Origin: Rhizophagus clarus
Taxonomy: Eukaryota > Glomeromycota > Glomeromycetes > Glomerales > Glomeraceae
NCBI GenBank assembly: GCA_015698045.1
Contig: BLAL01000218.1
Coordinates: forward strand, 496,001-560,000
DNA: 64,000 nucleotides
Direction of reading: 5' to 3'
The notes beneath the pieces were generated by a model that was given only the letters and a program-made list of their open reading frames with translations, had not been told where the DNA came from and made no database searches. The position numbers and the translations under genes were made by a program. Of the stretch, positions 24,972-37,983 are shown piece after piece. The first letter of the stretch is position 1. Every line of letters begins with the position of its first letter.

Positions 24972-27230
24972 CTTACGTATAATATATAATTATAAAATTA
25001 TCCCTTATCCCTAAAACCGGGGAAATAATTTTCTTATATCGGAACTTGACTTCCAAAAAAATTACCATTTTTTGTTAATTTTAAAAGGAGTTCAAAATAA
25101 CTTTATTATAAAAACTAACCACGTTTAAATTGAATTATAATAAAAAATTACTCTCTATAATAATATCTACAATGAACAATTTTTTAAACATGTGTAATAT
25201 GCAATAAATGTAATAAATTTATTCAAAGAACACTTTTTTTTTTCTATTTACGACAAATTTAGTTTCAAAAGTCAAAAAAGTAAGAACAACAACATAAAAA
25301 AAAAAAATAAAAAATAAATAAATAAATAAAAATAAAAATATTCTTTTCAATGAATAATAACCCTTTTTTTCTTTCTTCTCTTTCTTTAAGGTGATAATAA
25401 AAAAGATTTTCATTATGCTTCGGTTAATATATTTAAACGTGAAATTATATAACAAATGTGTCAGCTGTACGTTGTTTCAAAATTCATAAATTGAATTACG
25501 CAATTTTTAAACCTTAATACGCACGATGCATAAAGAAAAACAAGATGATATTCGCCCGAAATTTATTTTCCAATCCTTTATTCTGTTTAGAACTCCGGGA
25601 ATGGCTTGGATACAATTATAGTGTGGCTGGGTTACGGCGTAATATTTATTCCTTAGGAAATTTCTGTGTATTCTGTGTATCTTTTTTTTTTTTGGCGGTT
25701 CGATCGTCGTACAACTTTTATGCATCTGATATCCGCTTTCGTGCTTCTAAATCGTAATCTTACGACAATTGTAACCAACCAACATTGTTAAACAGGGATT
25801 TTTAATTTTTAATTGGAATGTTTTTCTTTTTATTTGTACAGTACATAAAATTCTTTTGCGTGATTAGATGATTATCGATTTATAATCAATATTTTTTTTT
25901 TTTTTTTTAAAAAAAACTTTGGGATGATCATACTTGTATATTATTTTTATTATTCTTATTATTATTCTTATGGATCCATAAAAATACAATCTATTAATCC
26001 ATTTATTATCTTAAATATATTTATTAGATTACGCCAAGAATAAGATTTGGGTGTGTATGTTGTCATGTGTTTGTGTTGTTTCCTACTTTCAACTCGTCCA
26101 AATGATGTACATAAATAATGATTTATTTGGTTATAAATGAACTTTTAAGTCCGTAAAATGAGGTAATTAAAATTTTGGCTAAGTAGCATGACATTACCGA
26201 TCTTTATAAAGCCATTTCAAGTCATAAATAAAAAAAAAAACAGTTGATAAATTAACTTTATCAAGAGTGTATGTCGGTCCGATGTAATATCTTGATTGAT
26301 TGGTTAAAATAATAATATATTTTTTTTTTTTTTTGAAAATGTTTTTTATTTTTTTTTTTTAAAAAAAAAAAATAATAATTAACGGAACATCCCGAATGTA
26401 ATTTTAAAATCCAATGATGATAAATTTTTTTAAGAATCTAGAACTTTATAATGAAACATAAAAGGTAATTATGATATTAAATAAATAAATAAAAAAAAAT
26501 GTCGATTAAAAAAATAAATAAAAAATAAAAAAAAAAGCCCAATAATAATCAAAATAAACATTTCCCCCCTCCCCAATAAATTATATTTTTTTGATTGTTT
26601 ATCTTTTGCCCTACTAATTAGGGTAAATATTTAGTTAAAATATCCGGACGTATGAACGGCATGACCGCCATGATGGATGGCATGACGGCATGGCCTCATT
26701 CTTCTATTCCTTTTTCTTCCTTTTTATATATATATATTTTTTTTGTTTCTTTAGTTTAGTAATTTTAATAACGATATTTTTGATCGACCATAAAAAAAAT
26801 ATTTTGATTGATTCTTATTCTTACTGCATCTTAATCGATTTACCTAATGTATGTATATCGATTTTTATGATACAATAGTTATTATTATCACAATATTATT
26901 TCAATAGAATTTCTTTATCAAAAAAATGTAATGACTAATTTAGATAAAGTAAAAAAAGATAAAATAAAGTAATTAATCTTCAATTAACTTGTTTATCATT
27001 AACATCAAGTTCCGGTTGTTTCGGTTATACAATAACAACTTTTTCGGAATATGTGATTCATATTACCTAAAAAGAAATTTTTTTTTTTTCGATTTCATTG
27101 ATAAGATCATTTTGGTAAGAACTCTGCGAAGGTATCATCCGAATTTGTAAATTCTGGCTGATTCTAGTTGGGAATAAATTTGGTTATTAGAATAAAAATT
27201 GCTTTTTTTGATACAGTAAATAACAAGTAT

Positions 27231-27296
27231 TGTAACAGTCCTGTAACAGTACTGTAACAGTCTTGTAATAGTGTTGTAATTGTATTGTAACTGGTG
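27231..27296. repeat. Six tandem copies of an 11-bp unit
   Basis: TGTAACAGTCC, TGTAACAGTAC, TGTAACAGTCT, TGTAATAGTGT, TGTAATTGTAT, TGTAACTGGTG: 11-base spacing with divergence increasing to the right. Confidence 0.85.
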
Positions 27297-28404
27297 ACTT
27301 GCCTTTACCGTAATTGATAATTGTTTTCAAATATTTTACGAAATCTCCTGCATGAACTCGTGTATTTTATGTAATTTCTATTACCTTGATTTTCGTTTAT
27401 GTGTACGTTTTTTCCATTTGTAATATAAACTTTGCTAAATTGTGTGGAACCCCCTGGTAACACCGGCAAGGAGATGGTCAGTAGGTCAGTGTGGCCAATA
27501 AAAATAGTAAATCACGTGTGAAATGTGTGAAATCTAATAAACACAACAAAATATTTTTCTTGGAAAACAGGAAAGGCTTTTGATGATGATTTTCGCTGAT
27601 TCATTTGAAAAAGAAAAGATTTTTAGGAGAGGATTACAAACAAATCTTAGTATGGTAGTATAACGTTCAAAGAAGGGTCCAATCATGTGACATAGCGTCA
27701 TCTTGGGACAAATTTGGTGAAAGGAAAAGGAGTATTAGCACAAGAGATTCTCGTTTGATTTTAGTATAGAGGAGTATAATTTATTTTCGATTTCCTTTTG
27801 AATATCTTTTGGTTGCAGTAGTTTACTAATTTTGTTTTCATTTCTTGATCAGGAGTTGCTGCCGAGAAAGTGTTCTTTTGGGGTAACAAGTTACGTAATA
27901 TATTAGAAATTTACCGGTTAACTACTTAACAATAACAGAATTTACGGGTTTAACAGGTAAATTTTAAGTAATTATGTAATTTTCATAATCTTAATTCTTT
28001 ATTTGTTTACATTATACGTCTTTTTCGTAACAAAATAATGATGAATTCTGATGTATAAATTACAAAAATTACCAGAAAAAAAAACGCGTAAAATAAACGT
28101 AAGGGGATGCGATAAACAAAAAATAAAAACAAATGATTTACTATCAAGGGATTATGGATATGTGCATATTTATAATGATACTGATCTGCTAAGCATTTAA
28201 GGGGGTTATTAAACTTAAGGAGGTTTTTCACACGTTTTTGTTACGTTATTGCACCGTTATTACGTTATCAGTTATTTACTTTATTTACGTTATTTACTGT
28301 ACGTTATTACACAATTTTTTTTTGTTATGGAATATGGTGATCACATGTTATTTATAGAAATTGTTCAGTTCAAATCGTACGTGTTTTTTCTTAATCTGTA
28401 AGGG

Positions 28405-28493
28405 ACGCGTCTCGCGTTGTTTTGTGAATGTAAATGGTCGCGCATTCTTCGCGTTATTACCTTGTCACACTTTTGTCACGTTGTCTATAAATA
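28405..28493 (+). promoter_or_regulatory. Candidate promoter of the 28.6-kb gene
   Basis: TATAAATA lies at 28486-28493, 82 bp before the ATG at 28575. Upstream is a cluster of CG-containing words unusual for this AT-rich region: ACGCGT at 28405-28410, then CTCGCG, GGTCGCGC and TTCGCG. ACGCGT equals the MluI cell-cycle box of yeasts; relevance here is speculative. Confidence 0.4.
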
Positions 28494-28505
28494 TCACACG
28501 AAAAT

Positions 28506-28536
<31 letters not shown>

Positions 28537-28574
28537 CAAAAAAAAATTGTGCTTTCGTCTCTCAGTCTATCTTC

Positions 28575-29330
28575 ATGAATTCATTCTTACAATCTTTTTT
28601 GAATACCAAAAAATGTTTTACCCTAAAAATTACTCTCTTGGAATATTTGGCTTATATCTGTTTTATCATCTTATTTATTATAATATTCATTAACGTATTC
28701 TACTTATGTTTATTATTTGAATCATTAAAACTACCTCCCGATACCCTTAACTTTCCTGGTGTTATTGATGATCCTAATATACTTGATGAAGTCGATATTC
28801 TAAATTTCGAAACATATCTAATTATAATATTTTACATTCCTGAACGTATCCCTTACGAAATCAAGAAGATTCAAGAGATTGAGTTAATGCCTTATCAACG
28901 TAAAAAACGTCCTAAATATGAATGGGTTATACTACTCCGTCTAATATCTCTATTCTCTAAATCTCTAACCGTTAAAGGTAAAATATACGAAACACAATTA
29001 ATTTTTTTTTTTTCATAATTTCATAATAGAAAATTAACTAATTGATTTTTTTTTTTCCCCAAGTTGAAATGTTTGAGCAAGTTAAAACGGGTAATTATAA
29101 TTTGATAATTTCATTTTTAAATTATTTACGTTTTTTTTATGTTTTATTGTTTTTTCAAATATTTGTAATTCAACTATATACTTTTTTGAAATTACAGTGT
29201 AGATATAATATGTAAATATATTTTTTTTATACAATTTTGATTTTTGGGCGACGAAGAGATGATGATCATTATAGCGAGTACTTTTCAAGGCGTAGATTAT
29301 CACCAAGAAAGATTCGTCTGGTCTTTATAG
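28575..29330 (+). CDS. Putative small single-pass membrane protein, unknown family
   Basis: Three exons fit splice signals and frame: 28575-28977 (donor GTAAAA), 29064-29090 (poly-T then CCCCAAG acceptor, donor GTAATT) and 29257-29330, giving 167 aa. Residues about 20-50 are strongly hydrophobic (LEYLAYICFIILFIIIFINV), one likely membrane span or signal anchor. A soluble part follows with PDTLNFPGVIDDPNILDEV, IPERIPYEIKKIQEIE and a basic patch RKKRPKYEW. The last exon ends ASTFQGVDYHQERFVWSL. The third acceptor lacks a close pyrimidine tract, so that junction is the weakest. No known domain recognised. Confidence 0.5.
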
Positions 29331-29691
29331 AAAAAAAAATTCCTACGACTGGAATTCGTATACGTCAAACTTAAATAAATTTTCATAACTCGCATATAAA
29401 AAAAAAATTCATACACAATTGAAAAAGAATTTTTTAATTTTTATATTTTATAAATAATTATAATCAATTAAAAAATTTCAAATAAATTTTTATTGACAAA
29501 CTTTATTATAAACGAACGTCTTTACTCGTCTACCTTATATAATCTTTTCACTAAAGTCGACCCATTTCTTTCTTTTAAATAAAATTTTCTCATTACTAGT
29601 GAGGTGCAGCCGTGCAGGTGTGCAACGCGCGTTAAATTGTAATTGCACTTATTTATTAATTCACCCCGTTCATAATCCCAGTTTCATCACA
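29331..29691. other. Short spacer
   Basis: 3' flank of the preceding gene, then AT-rich DNA with a G+C-richer patch (CAACGCGCGTT) near 29622. Nothing else seen. Confidence 0.4.
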
Positions 29692-29830
29692 TCAGTCATG
29701 GTTATTTTGCAACCGATTATGCCTGTCTTGCAACTCCGCTAACAAACCTTTTGAAATGCCCAATTCGTCTTCAGCTATCCCCTGGGCTATCTTAGCGTTT
29801 CCTGCCCTTTCTTCATCCTCAGCAACGTTC
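29692..29830 (-). pseudogene. C-terminal coiled-coil-like coding fragment
   Basis: After an AAAG acceptor-like site at 29831, 45 codons read NVAEDEERAGNAKIAQGIAE..., then KGLLAELQDRHNRLQNNHD and a stop. The amphipathic, Glu/Lys/Ala-rich text looks like real protein, but no upstream exon could be joined with confidence. It may be a relic or a terminal exon. Confidence 0.3.
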
Positions 29831-30517
29831 CTTTGTATACATTTACAAATAATGCACGTATGACGTATGACTGCACAAAATTTTTTCAGGTTTTTTACAC
29901 GTATGATAATAAGCATATATGACTCTGGATTCTGGAAAAGATTTCTCAATCAATCATGCCAAATATGAGCTTGCATTTTGCGCGTATAGAAATTTTTTGA
30001 ACTTAAATCATTACCTGATCTAACTTGAAATCTTTGCATAGAAAGCAGCTAATAAATATATCATTAATTATGATTATTTTTCTGCTAGATAAATCCAATC
30101 ACCAAATCCAAAAGAAACAATGTATCCTACTAAAGTTTAAGTTGATCTCTCAGTTCTGAACTATCGTTTCTTGCAAGATAACGGAATTGGCGGACATATT
30201 CTAAACGATTTGATAAAAGTTAGAATGTGTTAGTGCAAATATATAGAATATAAATGTACAAATGAAATTTCTATATGGATTACATTTTTCCCACTCGATT
30301 TTTTTCTAAATGGAACGCTTTATTATTTATTACTTGAGGTAATATATAAATAATGAAACCTAGCCTATTAACTGGCTATACCGCCTAAGAACTAGGATTT
30401 TTAATACAAATATTTATACAAAAAACATATTATACGATATACAGTACTAATTGATACTATTTTTGTTATACTATTAAATATAACTGTTATATTATGTTAA
30501 CTACTTATAATTTTCTA
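29831..30517. other. Spacer, no gene seen
   Basis: AT-rich; no supported frame or repeat. Confidence 0.35.
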
Positions 30518-30815
30518 TCCCTAACCTTTGCACCTTTGCCTGTTTCGTTGATATTTCTTGCTCCGCACATTTTCTCTTTCTTTGTAACCCTCTTATTACG
30601 TTCGTTGAACCTTTCGTCATCATTCAACTTCAAAGCTTCTTCAAAATATGCGTTAAGATAAACTCAATTAACCTATTATTACTACAGATACCAGGAGATA
30701 GAAATATCATCTTTGTAGTTCTTGATCTTGGGACTTATGGGGAATTGTATTCTATCTTTAATCTTGTTCAATCATTTACTCAACTCTTTATCTGACGCGT
30801 TCAAAGAAATTACAT
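30518..30815 (-). pseudogene. Unrecognised coding remnant
   Basis: Reading downwards from 30815: SLNASDKELSK, a TGA, LNKIKDRIQFPISPKIKNYK, a stop near 30688, then AYFEEALKLNDDERFNERNK and GARNINETGKGAKVRD. Both halves are charged and protein-like, separated by stops. Family unknown. Confidence 0.3.
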
Positions 30816-32169
30816 TTTTTATTGTACTTGATATAATTCGTATTTCCTAACCTCATAGCACATTTTCCTTATACTCTTGATAATAGATTTATTAGATAAA
30901 TGTTCTTTCGAAAGAAACATATATATCCAACGCTAGCGCAAATATTTCTACAAATATTGGACACTTTGTACAGTACATTATTAGCGCCTTCCTCTAATAA
31001 ATTGCGTCTCTTGAACAACTAGGAAAGAAAAACGAAAAAAAGTAGTCGTCCTCATCATATATTAAAATGACTGGAGAGATCAGACTTTACGCACGCCAGG
31101 TTCATCAAGCTATCTTTGTAACAGCTTGGTGCTATACTAGGTAACTGAGATCTGAGATGAACTGACTTAGTACATGATTCTGATGCCAAAAAGTCATAAA
31201 ATGGTTGAGATCAAACGACAGCCACGATGTTCTGGGTGTTCCGGGTGGCGTACATTATTCCTTACATCAAAAAATGTCTAAAAAAAAAATAAGGTATAAT
31301 GATAAGTTAATAGTTAATATTTATTATTCGTACTTTGAAAAAAATTTTTTTTTAAAATTTTTTTACTCAAGATAAAGAAATTAATCAAACGCACACGATA
31401 TTCTTTTACATTAACGAAAAAAATATATCTAAAAAAAAAAAAATAAGGAATAATGATAAATTAATAATATTCATTATTCGTAATTTAATTTAATTTTTTT
31501 TTTTTTTTTTTTTTGCTGTAGATACTGTAGATAAAAATTGTCTCAAGGTCTGATTAAGTTCTTCATTAGAAAAAAAATTTTTTTTTTTTTTTCAGTGAAA
31601 TAAAAGGAGTGATATGTTTATCTCATTGACAATTTCATCAATTTCAGATTTCTTTTTTTTTTTTTTTCTTTACCTTTGTTTTTTCTTTGTTATAAAAATA
31701 AATTCACTTACTTTATTATAGAAAATTTTTTTCTTTTTTTCCTCGTTAATCGTATAACTTTTTGTTTCAGGAAAGTTAAGTTAACTTCATGTAATTAACA
31801 ATAAATTACATTAAAATTTGTCACAAAGGCATATTAAGAATAGAAAGAAAAATTCTTCTCCTCGGATCTTAAATTAGCGGTAGGAAAAAAAAAAAAAAAA
31901 ATTTTTTTTTTTTTGCTGAAACGTTTCAGAGACTTAAATATGGAAAAGTCAAAAAGTCCCGTGATTTGTGTAATCATCTGCGTTTTACCTTTACTTTTTT
32001 TTTTGGATCAACCATTCTTTGTTTTAATGTTAAATGTTATGATATATAACAGATAAATTATAACAGAGGATAATTACAAAAAATTTCATAAAGAAAAATT
32101 TCAGTTATTATTGAAAGAAATCTAACTGGTATAAATGCATAAATAATTGATAGAATAAAATTTTTACAT

Positions 32170-32585
32170 TTAATGAGAATTGGAAATCAAACGCGAAACT
32201 AAATCGTTACGAAACACTACAAAATGTCCATTATCTTGTTTGAAAGACAAAAAAAAAAAAAAAAAAAAATCAGTATCAGTATTATATTTGAAACAAAATG
32301 AGATCCAAAAAGTAAAAATTTGATTACACACACCAGGTCCAACTTTTTAAGGAAAAGTATAGATATAATGGAGATCCATTTTAATAAGTTTTGTACGGTG
32401 AACCATTTCAGAAAAGAATCCAAATTTCTTTATGGTTTTTATCCTTTTTTTAAAAGGATTTTATTAACGATATGGAAAGAAATTGCATATACTGTATTTA
32501 ATTAGCAAAGAAGTGAATTTTACCTTTAACCGTTAAACAGTTTAGCGTCGATCCATTGCATCGTATCGTCTAGATTTTTCAATGC
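32170..32585 (-). pseudogene. Putative eroded gene inside block A
   Basis: Two protein-like exons with plausible acceptors: 32585-32526 after ATATCAG (ALKNLDDTMQWIDAKLFNG then stop) and 32234-32170 after a poly-T/CAAACAAG acceptor (NGHFVVFRNDLVSRLISNSH then stop). Homologous but further degraded text occurs in block B (about 45.0 and 44.8 kb), where one-base deletions break the second exon. I could not join the pieces into one gene, and the segment between them (about 32.3-32.4 kb) has no consistent frame. Confidence 0.3.
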
Positions 32586-32884
32586 CTGATATTATTAATT
32601 CAGTAAATGACAATCAGAAAAAATAATTATCTCTAAAAGTTTATATGTTAAATGATTTTTTTTTATTAAATTTTGAGAATTATATGATTACAACAAATAA
32701 TTTTACAAATATAATAAATAATTCACCTAATTTTTTTATATAAAAAAATAGATAAAAAAAAAAAAAGAAAAATAATTCATTTTTTATATAAACTACAAAA
32801 AAGAAGTGTAACGAATAAAAAAAATTTAATAAAATGTTCCAAAATGTCCATGAATAATAAAAAAAAGATTTATAAAAAGTCTGT

Positions 32885-33263
32885 TTAGAAGTGTTTACTA
32901 CTTCTTTTGCTGGATTTTGATCCATTTGATTTATGTTTTTTGGTAAAGTTTGAGGATTCGGAAATATCTACAGTTTGAGCATATCTTGAGAATGCAGGAT
33001 ATGTTGGTTTAAATTGATATTGAAATTGATAATGAGGATGATTATTGTAATGAGGATGATAATCTGAAGTTTGTATTTCCCTATAAAGAAAGTTTCATCA
33101 TTAATCAAAAGTTTCATAACGATGTTTCGTTTTGTATATGACGATAAATCATCGATGTAACTTACTTTTTAGTATGATAACGCTCCTGTGGATGACTGAC
33201 TTTTGAAGTATTTGTTACGAAAACTGCGACAATCGAGGAAGCTCCTATAAATCTGGCCCACAT
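32885..33263 (-). CDS. Small orphan protein, copy A (97 aa)
   Basis: Exon 1 is 33263-33166 (98 nt) with a GTAAG donor; exon 2 is 33080-32885 after TTTATAG, in frame, 97 residues. The N-terminus MWARFIGASSIVAVFVTNTS has a short hydrophobic stretch (about residues 5-17), possibly a signal anchor or organelle-targeting segment. The middle is His/Tyr/Asn/Gln-rich (HYNNHPHYQFQYQ) followed by YPAFSRYAQTVDI. The C-terminus is strongly basic and Ser/Lys-rich. The paralogue at 52129-52529 keeps the same intron position and roughly two thirds of residues, and about 100 bp of upstream sequence is also conserved. No family is recognised; no function is proposed. Confidence 0.8.
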
Positions 33264-34995
33264 GATGAATAATTTTTGTTTTTTTTTATTTTAAAGCGTG
33301 AAATGTAGAATGTATGTATTGATAGAATAATTACAATTTTATTATTACAATTATGATAGTTATGTACGTAAGAGAAAGAAAGAGAAGATGGTGTATTTAT
33401 ATATTCGAGGAAAGAATGAGATTTATTTTAAAAGAAAAAGCAACAAAATGTATGAGATGCTTTCCTTTTTATTTGAATCGACAAAAAAAGAAAAGGTTGA
33501 TTTTAAATATTGTTCGTTATTGTTGTTATTTTTTTTGGATAATTTTTTGTCATATTTATATAAAAAAATATGCATAAACTAGGCGCTAACATTTCATTAA
33601 TTAATCTATAGATTAAATTAAAGTTAACAATAATAGTATTTTAACGGAGGTTGACTGATTATTTGTGAACCCGGAAATCTTGATTCCGGAAATTTGATGT
33701 CGTGTATCATTGATCTTATTATTCTAATTTCTTAATTTAAACATATGGCACATAAACATGTAACATTTTTACTACGGAGTACGGACAATGCACTAATTAA
33801 CCAATAATATACTGTTGTCAAGTTGTGTTTATTATAAATTGATTATGTTTCGGTGAAAGCAGGGGTCCACCAAAATTTTATCAAATTCCTTTCAATATTT
33901 ACTTATAAAAAATTTTTAACCTTGTCGGATTTGAGTAGAAATTAATATTAAAATTGTTTATTTGTTCTTTTCATGTATGTAAAATATGTATGTATGTATA
34001 TATATGTATGTTTATGCATGTATTAAAATTAATTGAAGCTTTATATAGGTTTTTAAACGAATTTTCACTTGATCGCCAAGAAAATAATATCATCACAGTC
34101 AATAATAAAAAATTTTCTTTCCTTAAAATAAATTTTCATTGGACATGAACTAACTTGTTATTCCATTCCATTCATTGATTGCTCATACTTTTTTTTAAAA
34201 AAAAGTTTTTATCCTTGAAAAAAGAAGAAAAAAAAAAAAAAAATAATTTTTGTACGCGTGTGTGACAATATGAAAAGGAAAAGGAAATATAATAAATTAA
34301 ATATTATTATTATATTTACGTTTTACGTTAATAACGTTAACGAATAGACTTTAAATAGATTGAATAAAATTAGAAAAATAATGCACATCATTATTTCCAA
34401 ATAATTAAAAAGGGAATTCATTCAAATCATGTTTCATTTTTTTTTAAAAAAAAAATAAAGGGTACAAAAATAGTCATTTTTATCACAGAAGTCGTGTTAC
34501 AGATTTTTCAAACTCAAGTAGTACAACCGAACGAATTCCATTCTCGATGTTCGTTCTTTATTATAATAATAATAAAAAAAAAAGGTTTATTATTTACGTC
34601 ATGTAAATAAGTACTGTATGTTATTAAATGCAAGGAAAAAAGTTTTCTTTTTCCCTCCCTTCCGATAAGAAATTAAGAATTTGATTTTTTGAAAATTACA
34701 AAATAATGAAATCATATTGTCAATCACAAATATTATTGAATGAGAATAAATACTGATATCCCGTTCCGCCATTTTGGAATACAGCGGCGGCGACCAATAG
34801 GAATTAATGTTACTAATATCTGGCGCCTCGCGTATTCTGTGTATAAATAAATGAGCACATGCTGACGTACATTTCATCGTAAAGTATTATAATAATGATT
34901 TTTTTTTTTTTTGTACATCATCGTACAGTAATTATATTTTATCATTAAGTAATTTTTATGTCTTTTATTCTCTTTAATTGTAATATAACATTAAA

Positions 34996-35210
34996 TGCTA
35001 ATATTAGCAATACTGTATGTCATGATTTTCACGGCGCAACCGTCAGCCGTGATGATATTCATTCCAAAAACTCCGTGAAATAACTATATTACAGTTCCGT
35101 TTATAATAATATACTTTCTATTCCAATATTGGTAGACTTTTATCTACATTTTTGAATAAACTCCACCCGTGAGAATTTCAAGGAAAAAAATCACGAATTA
35201 TTATTACATT
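34996..35210. repeat. Second, diverged copy of the 4.8-kb foldback/MITE family
   Basis: Starts beside a perfect palindrome TGCTAATATTAGCA (34996-35009). TTTTCACGG...CAGCCGTGATGATATTCATT...CTCCGTGAAATAACTA (about 35026-35085) matches the 4783-4870 foldback with the left arm eroded. About 75 bp further on, GAATTTCAAG and AAAAAATCACGAATTATTATTA match the 4950-5000 text. Confidence 0.55.
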
Positions 35211-35336
35211 TTAAAAAAAAATATAAAAGCATCGTAAACGTTGGTACTGCACGACATATAGTCGGCCCTTTGATGATTTTTTCAAATTTAAACAGATGGA
35301 TTGGGCTCATATATCAGTTTAAGGACAAAGATAATA

Positions 35337-35600
35337 TCGCACTTTTCCGTTACCCAGAGATGTGGGTGTTACCTCACTTGAAAATGAGTAACTTACTAGT
35401 GATAACTTTGAGGAGATATTGTTCCAGCAGCTGTTGAATCATCATGATGTAACTGAATGCAACAAAAAAAGTATCGAATGTACATATCAAATTTGAGCAC
35501 TTCTTTGTCCTCGAGGAGAACCAGCTTGCCCCGAATCACAGCATGCAAATGAAGTCCTTAATTCGTGATATGCACGTTATCTGTGGTTTGATTTTATGAT
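35337..35600 (+). pseudogene. Unrecognised coding remnant
   Basis: Plus-strand text RTFPLPRDVGVTSLENE, a TAA near 35388, LTSDNFEEILFQQLLNHHD and TECNKKSIECTYQI, then after a frame shift near 35490 HFFVLEENQLAPNHSMQMKS and LIRDMHVICGLIL. Protein-like over 260 bp with two breaks. No domain recognised. Confidence 0.4.
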
Positions 35601-36550
35601 TGGATAATATTTATCCAAGTGTCTGTAAGCCCTTTCAATTAGCATAATAAAGTCCGCAAATATTAATAAAGCCTTTGAACAATATTTACAAAGATGATAA
35701 TGATTCAAGAAACAAAAGAGAACTATATCTAGATATGACATTTTGTAATCAACATACAGCTTCACTTAAAAATGACAAGTTTACTATTTAAATACAGTAA
35801 GCAATAAACTGTTTTCAATTTTCATTAAATAATCAAATAAATGTACTGTACTCAGAGTGGTAAACAATAAAAAAGTTTACTTCAGATTTTCATACATAAA
35901 TGTGTTTTCTTTATTGTACAAACACCAATGTGCATTATTAACTTCATATTTATTGTTGGGACATTTAGGATTCCCATTTATATTATATAAATTCAGAGAA
36001 CTTTACTACTATAAGGATTTCTTTTAATATCTTAGAACTGAACACATACTGGGCAGTAAATACTTCATTAAAGAAATGAATTAGAAAAAAACAGAATTAA
36101 AATTCTTCTAAAGAGACCCGAAAGAAAATTGTAATAAAAATTTCCCCATTTTAACGAAAATTTAAATGTATCGTATGAGAGTTAATTTGGTTACAAATTT
36201 TATGGTAACAATTTGGATCTAGAATTTCGGCAATTAGTTCTACATTACAATCATTTTAAAAACAAATATTTATATATTTATTTATAAAATAAAATTAATA
36301 TAAAAATTCTGCTCGTTAATAATTAAATTTTCTATAATCCAAAGGCATCTTAAAAGAATTGAATATCAAAACCAATTTTTTCGGTAGTAATGATACTTAC
36401 AACAACAACATATAGTCTATAAGCAAATTAATTGGTTTGTGAATTTAATTGATATTATTAGATCTTAATGTTATTAAATACGATCTTTAATTACCATTAA
36501 ACTGTTTGATTTGTTAGTCTTTCGTCAAATAATCAAAAGAGGATAAATTG
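35601..36550. other. Spacer, no gene seen
   Basis: AT-rich, no supported frame or repeat. Confidence 0.4.
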
Positions 36551-36975
36551 TATATGAATTAAATTTAATTAATTATGAATGGAGTATTCCAAAAGGTCGG
36601 ATGTATCATAAAGCAAATGTAATTGAAAAATATATAGCTATATCATTCGGTAAATGGTATCGCCGTTTTCAAAATGTTGATGTTATTTATTTATGATTAA
36701 ATATTCGAATACCAATATTCGTCCGATTTTCGTCCATTGTTTGTCTAGTATTCATCAGGTTTTCGTCCGGTTTTCGGGTTTCATTTTTTTTCTTCCAAAC
36801 ATAACAGCATCAACCATTTTGAAAATAGCGATAAAATTTTTAGATTATGAATTGAATTGACATAACTAAAATATTTTTATTTTAATAAGAGGGGGTTATG
36901 ACCAATCAACTGAAAGTGATATTTTACTACCTGATATTAATAATGTTGATGAACGGGTTTATAATATTCAGAAAT
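36551..36975 (+). pseudogene. Fragment of a Kelch-protein gene
   Basis: 36551-36648 matches the second half of exon 5 of the intact gene downstream (TATGAATTAAATTTAATTAA, then GGTCGGATGTATCAT) but lacks about 24 bp coding TFGKIPG. 36888-36965 matches the start of exon 6 (GAAAGTGATATTTTA). The intron-equivalent gap has grown from 63 bp to about 235 bp and contains TTCGTCCGATTTTCGTCC-type repeated text. Upstream exons and the membrane region are missing, so it is a partial, dead copy left by local duplication. Confidence 0.75.
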
Positions 36976-37983
36976 TTCAGATTTTTTTTTTTTTTTTGTA
37001 TTTTAACAAGTTTTGTTCATTTGTTATAAATATCTTTTATATAGCGAGTTACAGTATATGATCATATCTGCTGGATCAGACGACTTTATTAAAATTGGTA
37101 ATAAAGTTGGTTTCGTATTTCTTGCTTTAATGATACTATTAATGATTTTAGTTAAGATACCTTTGATATATTTGGAAAATCTTTATCAGATTTTTATGCA
37201 ACGTTATGAGTGAATAATAATTAGATAAATGAAAACCGTCGCTATATGATCACCTGAAGTGGAGTAAAACTAACGTCACTAAATGTGTGATTGTGTCACA
37301 AAAAAAATGTTAAACAGGGAATTCGAAAAGGAAATTATAGTGACGTAAGTGGAGGGAAATTACATGGGATGTTGTGTAACCACAAATTTCGTACAGTATA
37401 TTGTCCTGCATTACGTTCCGAACAATTATAAAAATATTTAAATAATTGCAAAATAAATTGTTTGCTATCAAATAAATATGAAGTTATTTACAAATGAGTA
37501 AATATAATATGAAAATGTTCTTGAATGCGAGAATGCATCAAGTATGAAATAACTGCAACAGACTGCAATGTAGATCTTGGAGAGATGCTGCTATAAATTA
37601 TCAATGCTCTTTAGAGTTTAAAACTTACGAGAGCATAATGATGTTAATACTGATGTAATGCAAAGAAATTACTCAAAAATAAGGTGATTTCGGACAAACA
37701 ATAGCTTTTTGTTTTTTTTTTTATTCAAAAGCGACAAAATATCGTGATGTTTGTATTGTGTCACCTCGTACATTCTAAATTTCAACTTGATTACTATTTT
37801 TGTTGTAATTTATCCTAATTCTAAATAGAGATTATATTTTCTGACTTTCTAATCTGAGAAAAAAAAAATGATTTCTCAAAATGGGAGGAAACACAAATCG
37901 ATAAGTCTTATCTATGAAATGAGACAATGTCCAATTTTTTTTTTTAATAAAAAATTTTAGCTTTTTAATAATAAAGGGCAATA
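36976..37983. other. Spacer before the Kelch gene
   Basis: A 66-codon frame at 37013-37213 with one hydrophobic stretch is not supported. Protein-like text CRSWRDAAINYQCSLEFKTY occurs at about 37568-37627 without context. Otherwise nothing is seen. Confidence 0.35.

Larger units (their letters stand above)
24088..28400. other. Long gene-poor stretch
   Basis: About 4.3 kb of AT-rich DNA with many poly-A/T runs. I see no supported gene; frames at 25.2-25.8 and 26.7 kb are compositional. It contains a 12-bp GATCGGCCGATC palindrome (about 24449), the 24932 hairpin, repeated GGCATGAC text at 26650-26695 and the 11-bp tandem array at 27231. Confidence 0.45.
30880..34870. repeat. Duplicated segment, block A (paired with block B at 43.9-45.2 and 52.1-54.1 kb)
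   Basis: The same succession of landmarks occurs here and in block B. Examples: GATTTATTAGA near the left end; TTTCAGTGAAATAAAA-type text then ACATCAATTTC-type text; GTCCATTATCTTGTTTG against TCCATTATTCTGTTTG; GATCGACGC against GATCGATGC. Then come the small two-exon gene with its promoter, CGGAGGT(T/C), ACAATGCA near an AATTAACCAATAATA string, and finally GACCAATAGGAATTAAT near 34795. Block A is continuous; block B carries about 6.9 kb of inserted DNA. Confidence 0.75.

Noticed and set aside
25219-25757. Overlapping frames on both strands
   Set aside because: Low-complexity or mutually overlapping, no domain, no consistent gene signal.
28361-28560. Plus-strand frame upstream of 28575
   Set aside because: Contains a poly-Phe run from the poly-T tract and overlaps the TATA-box region of the next gene.
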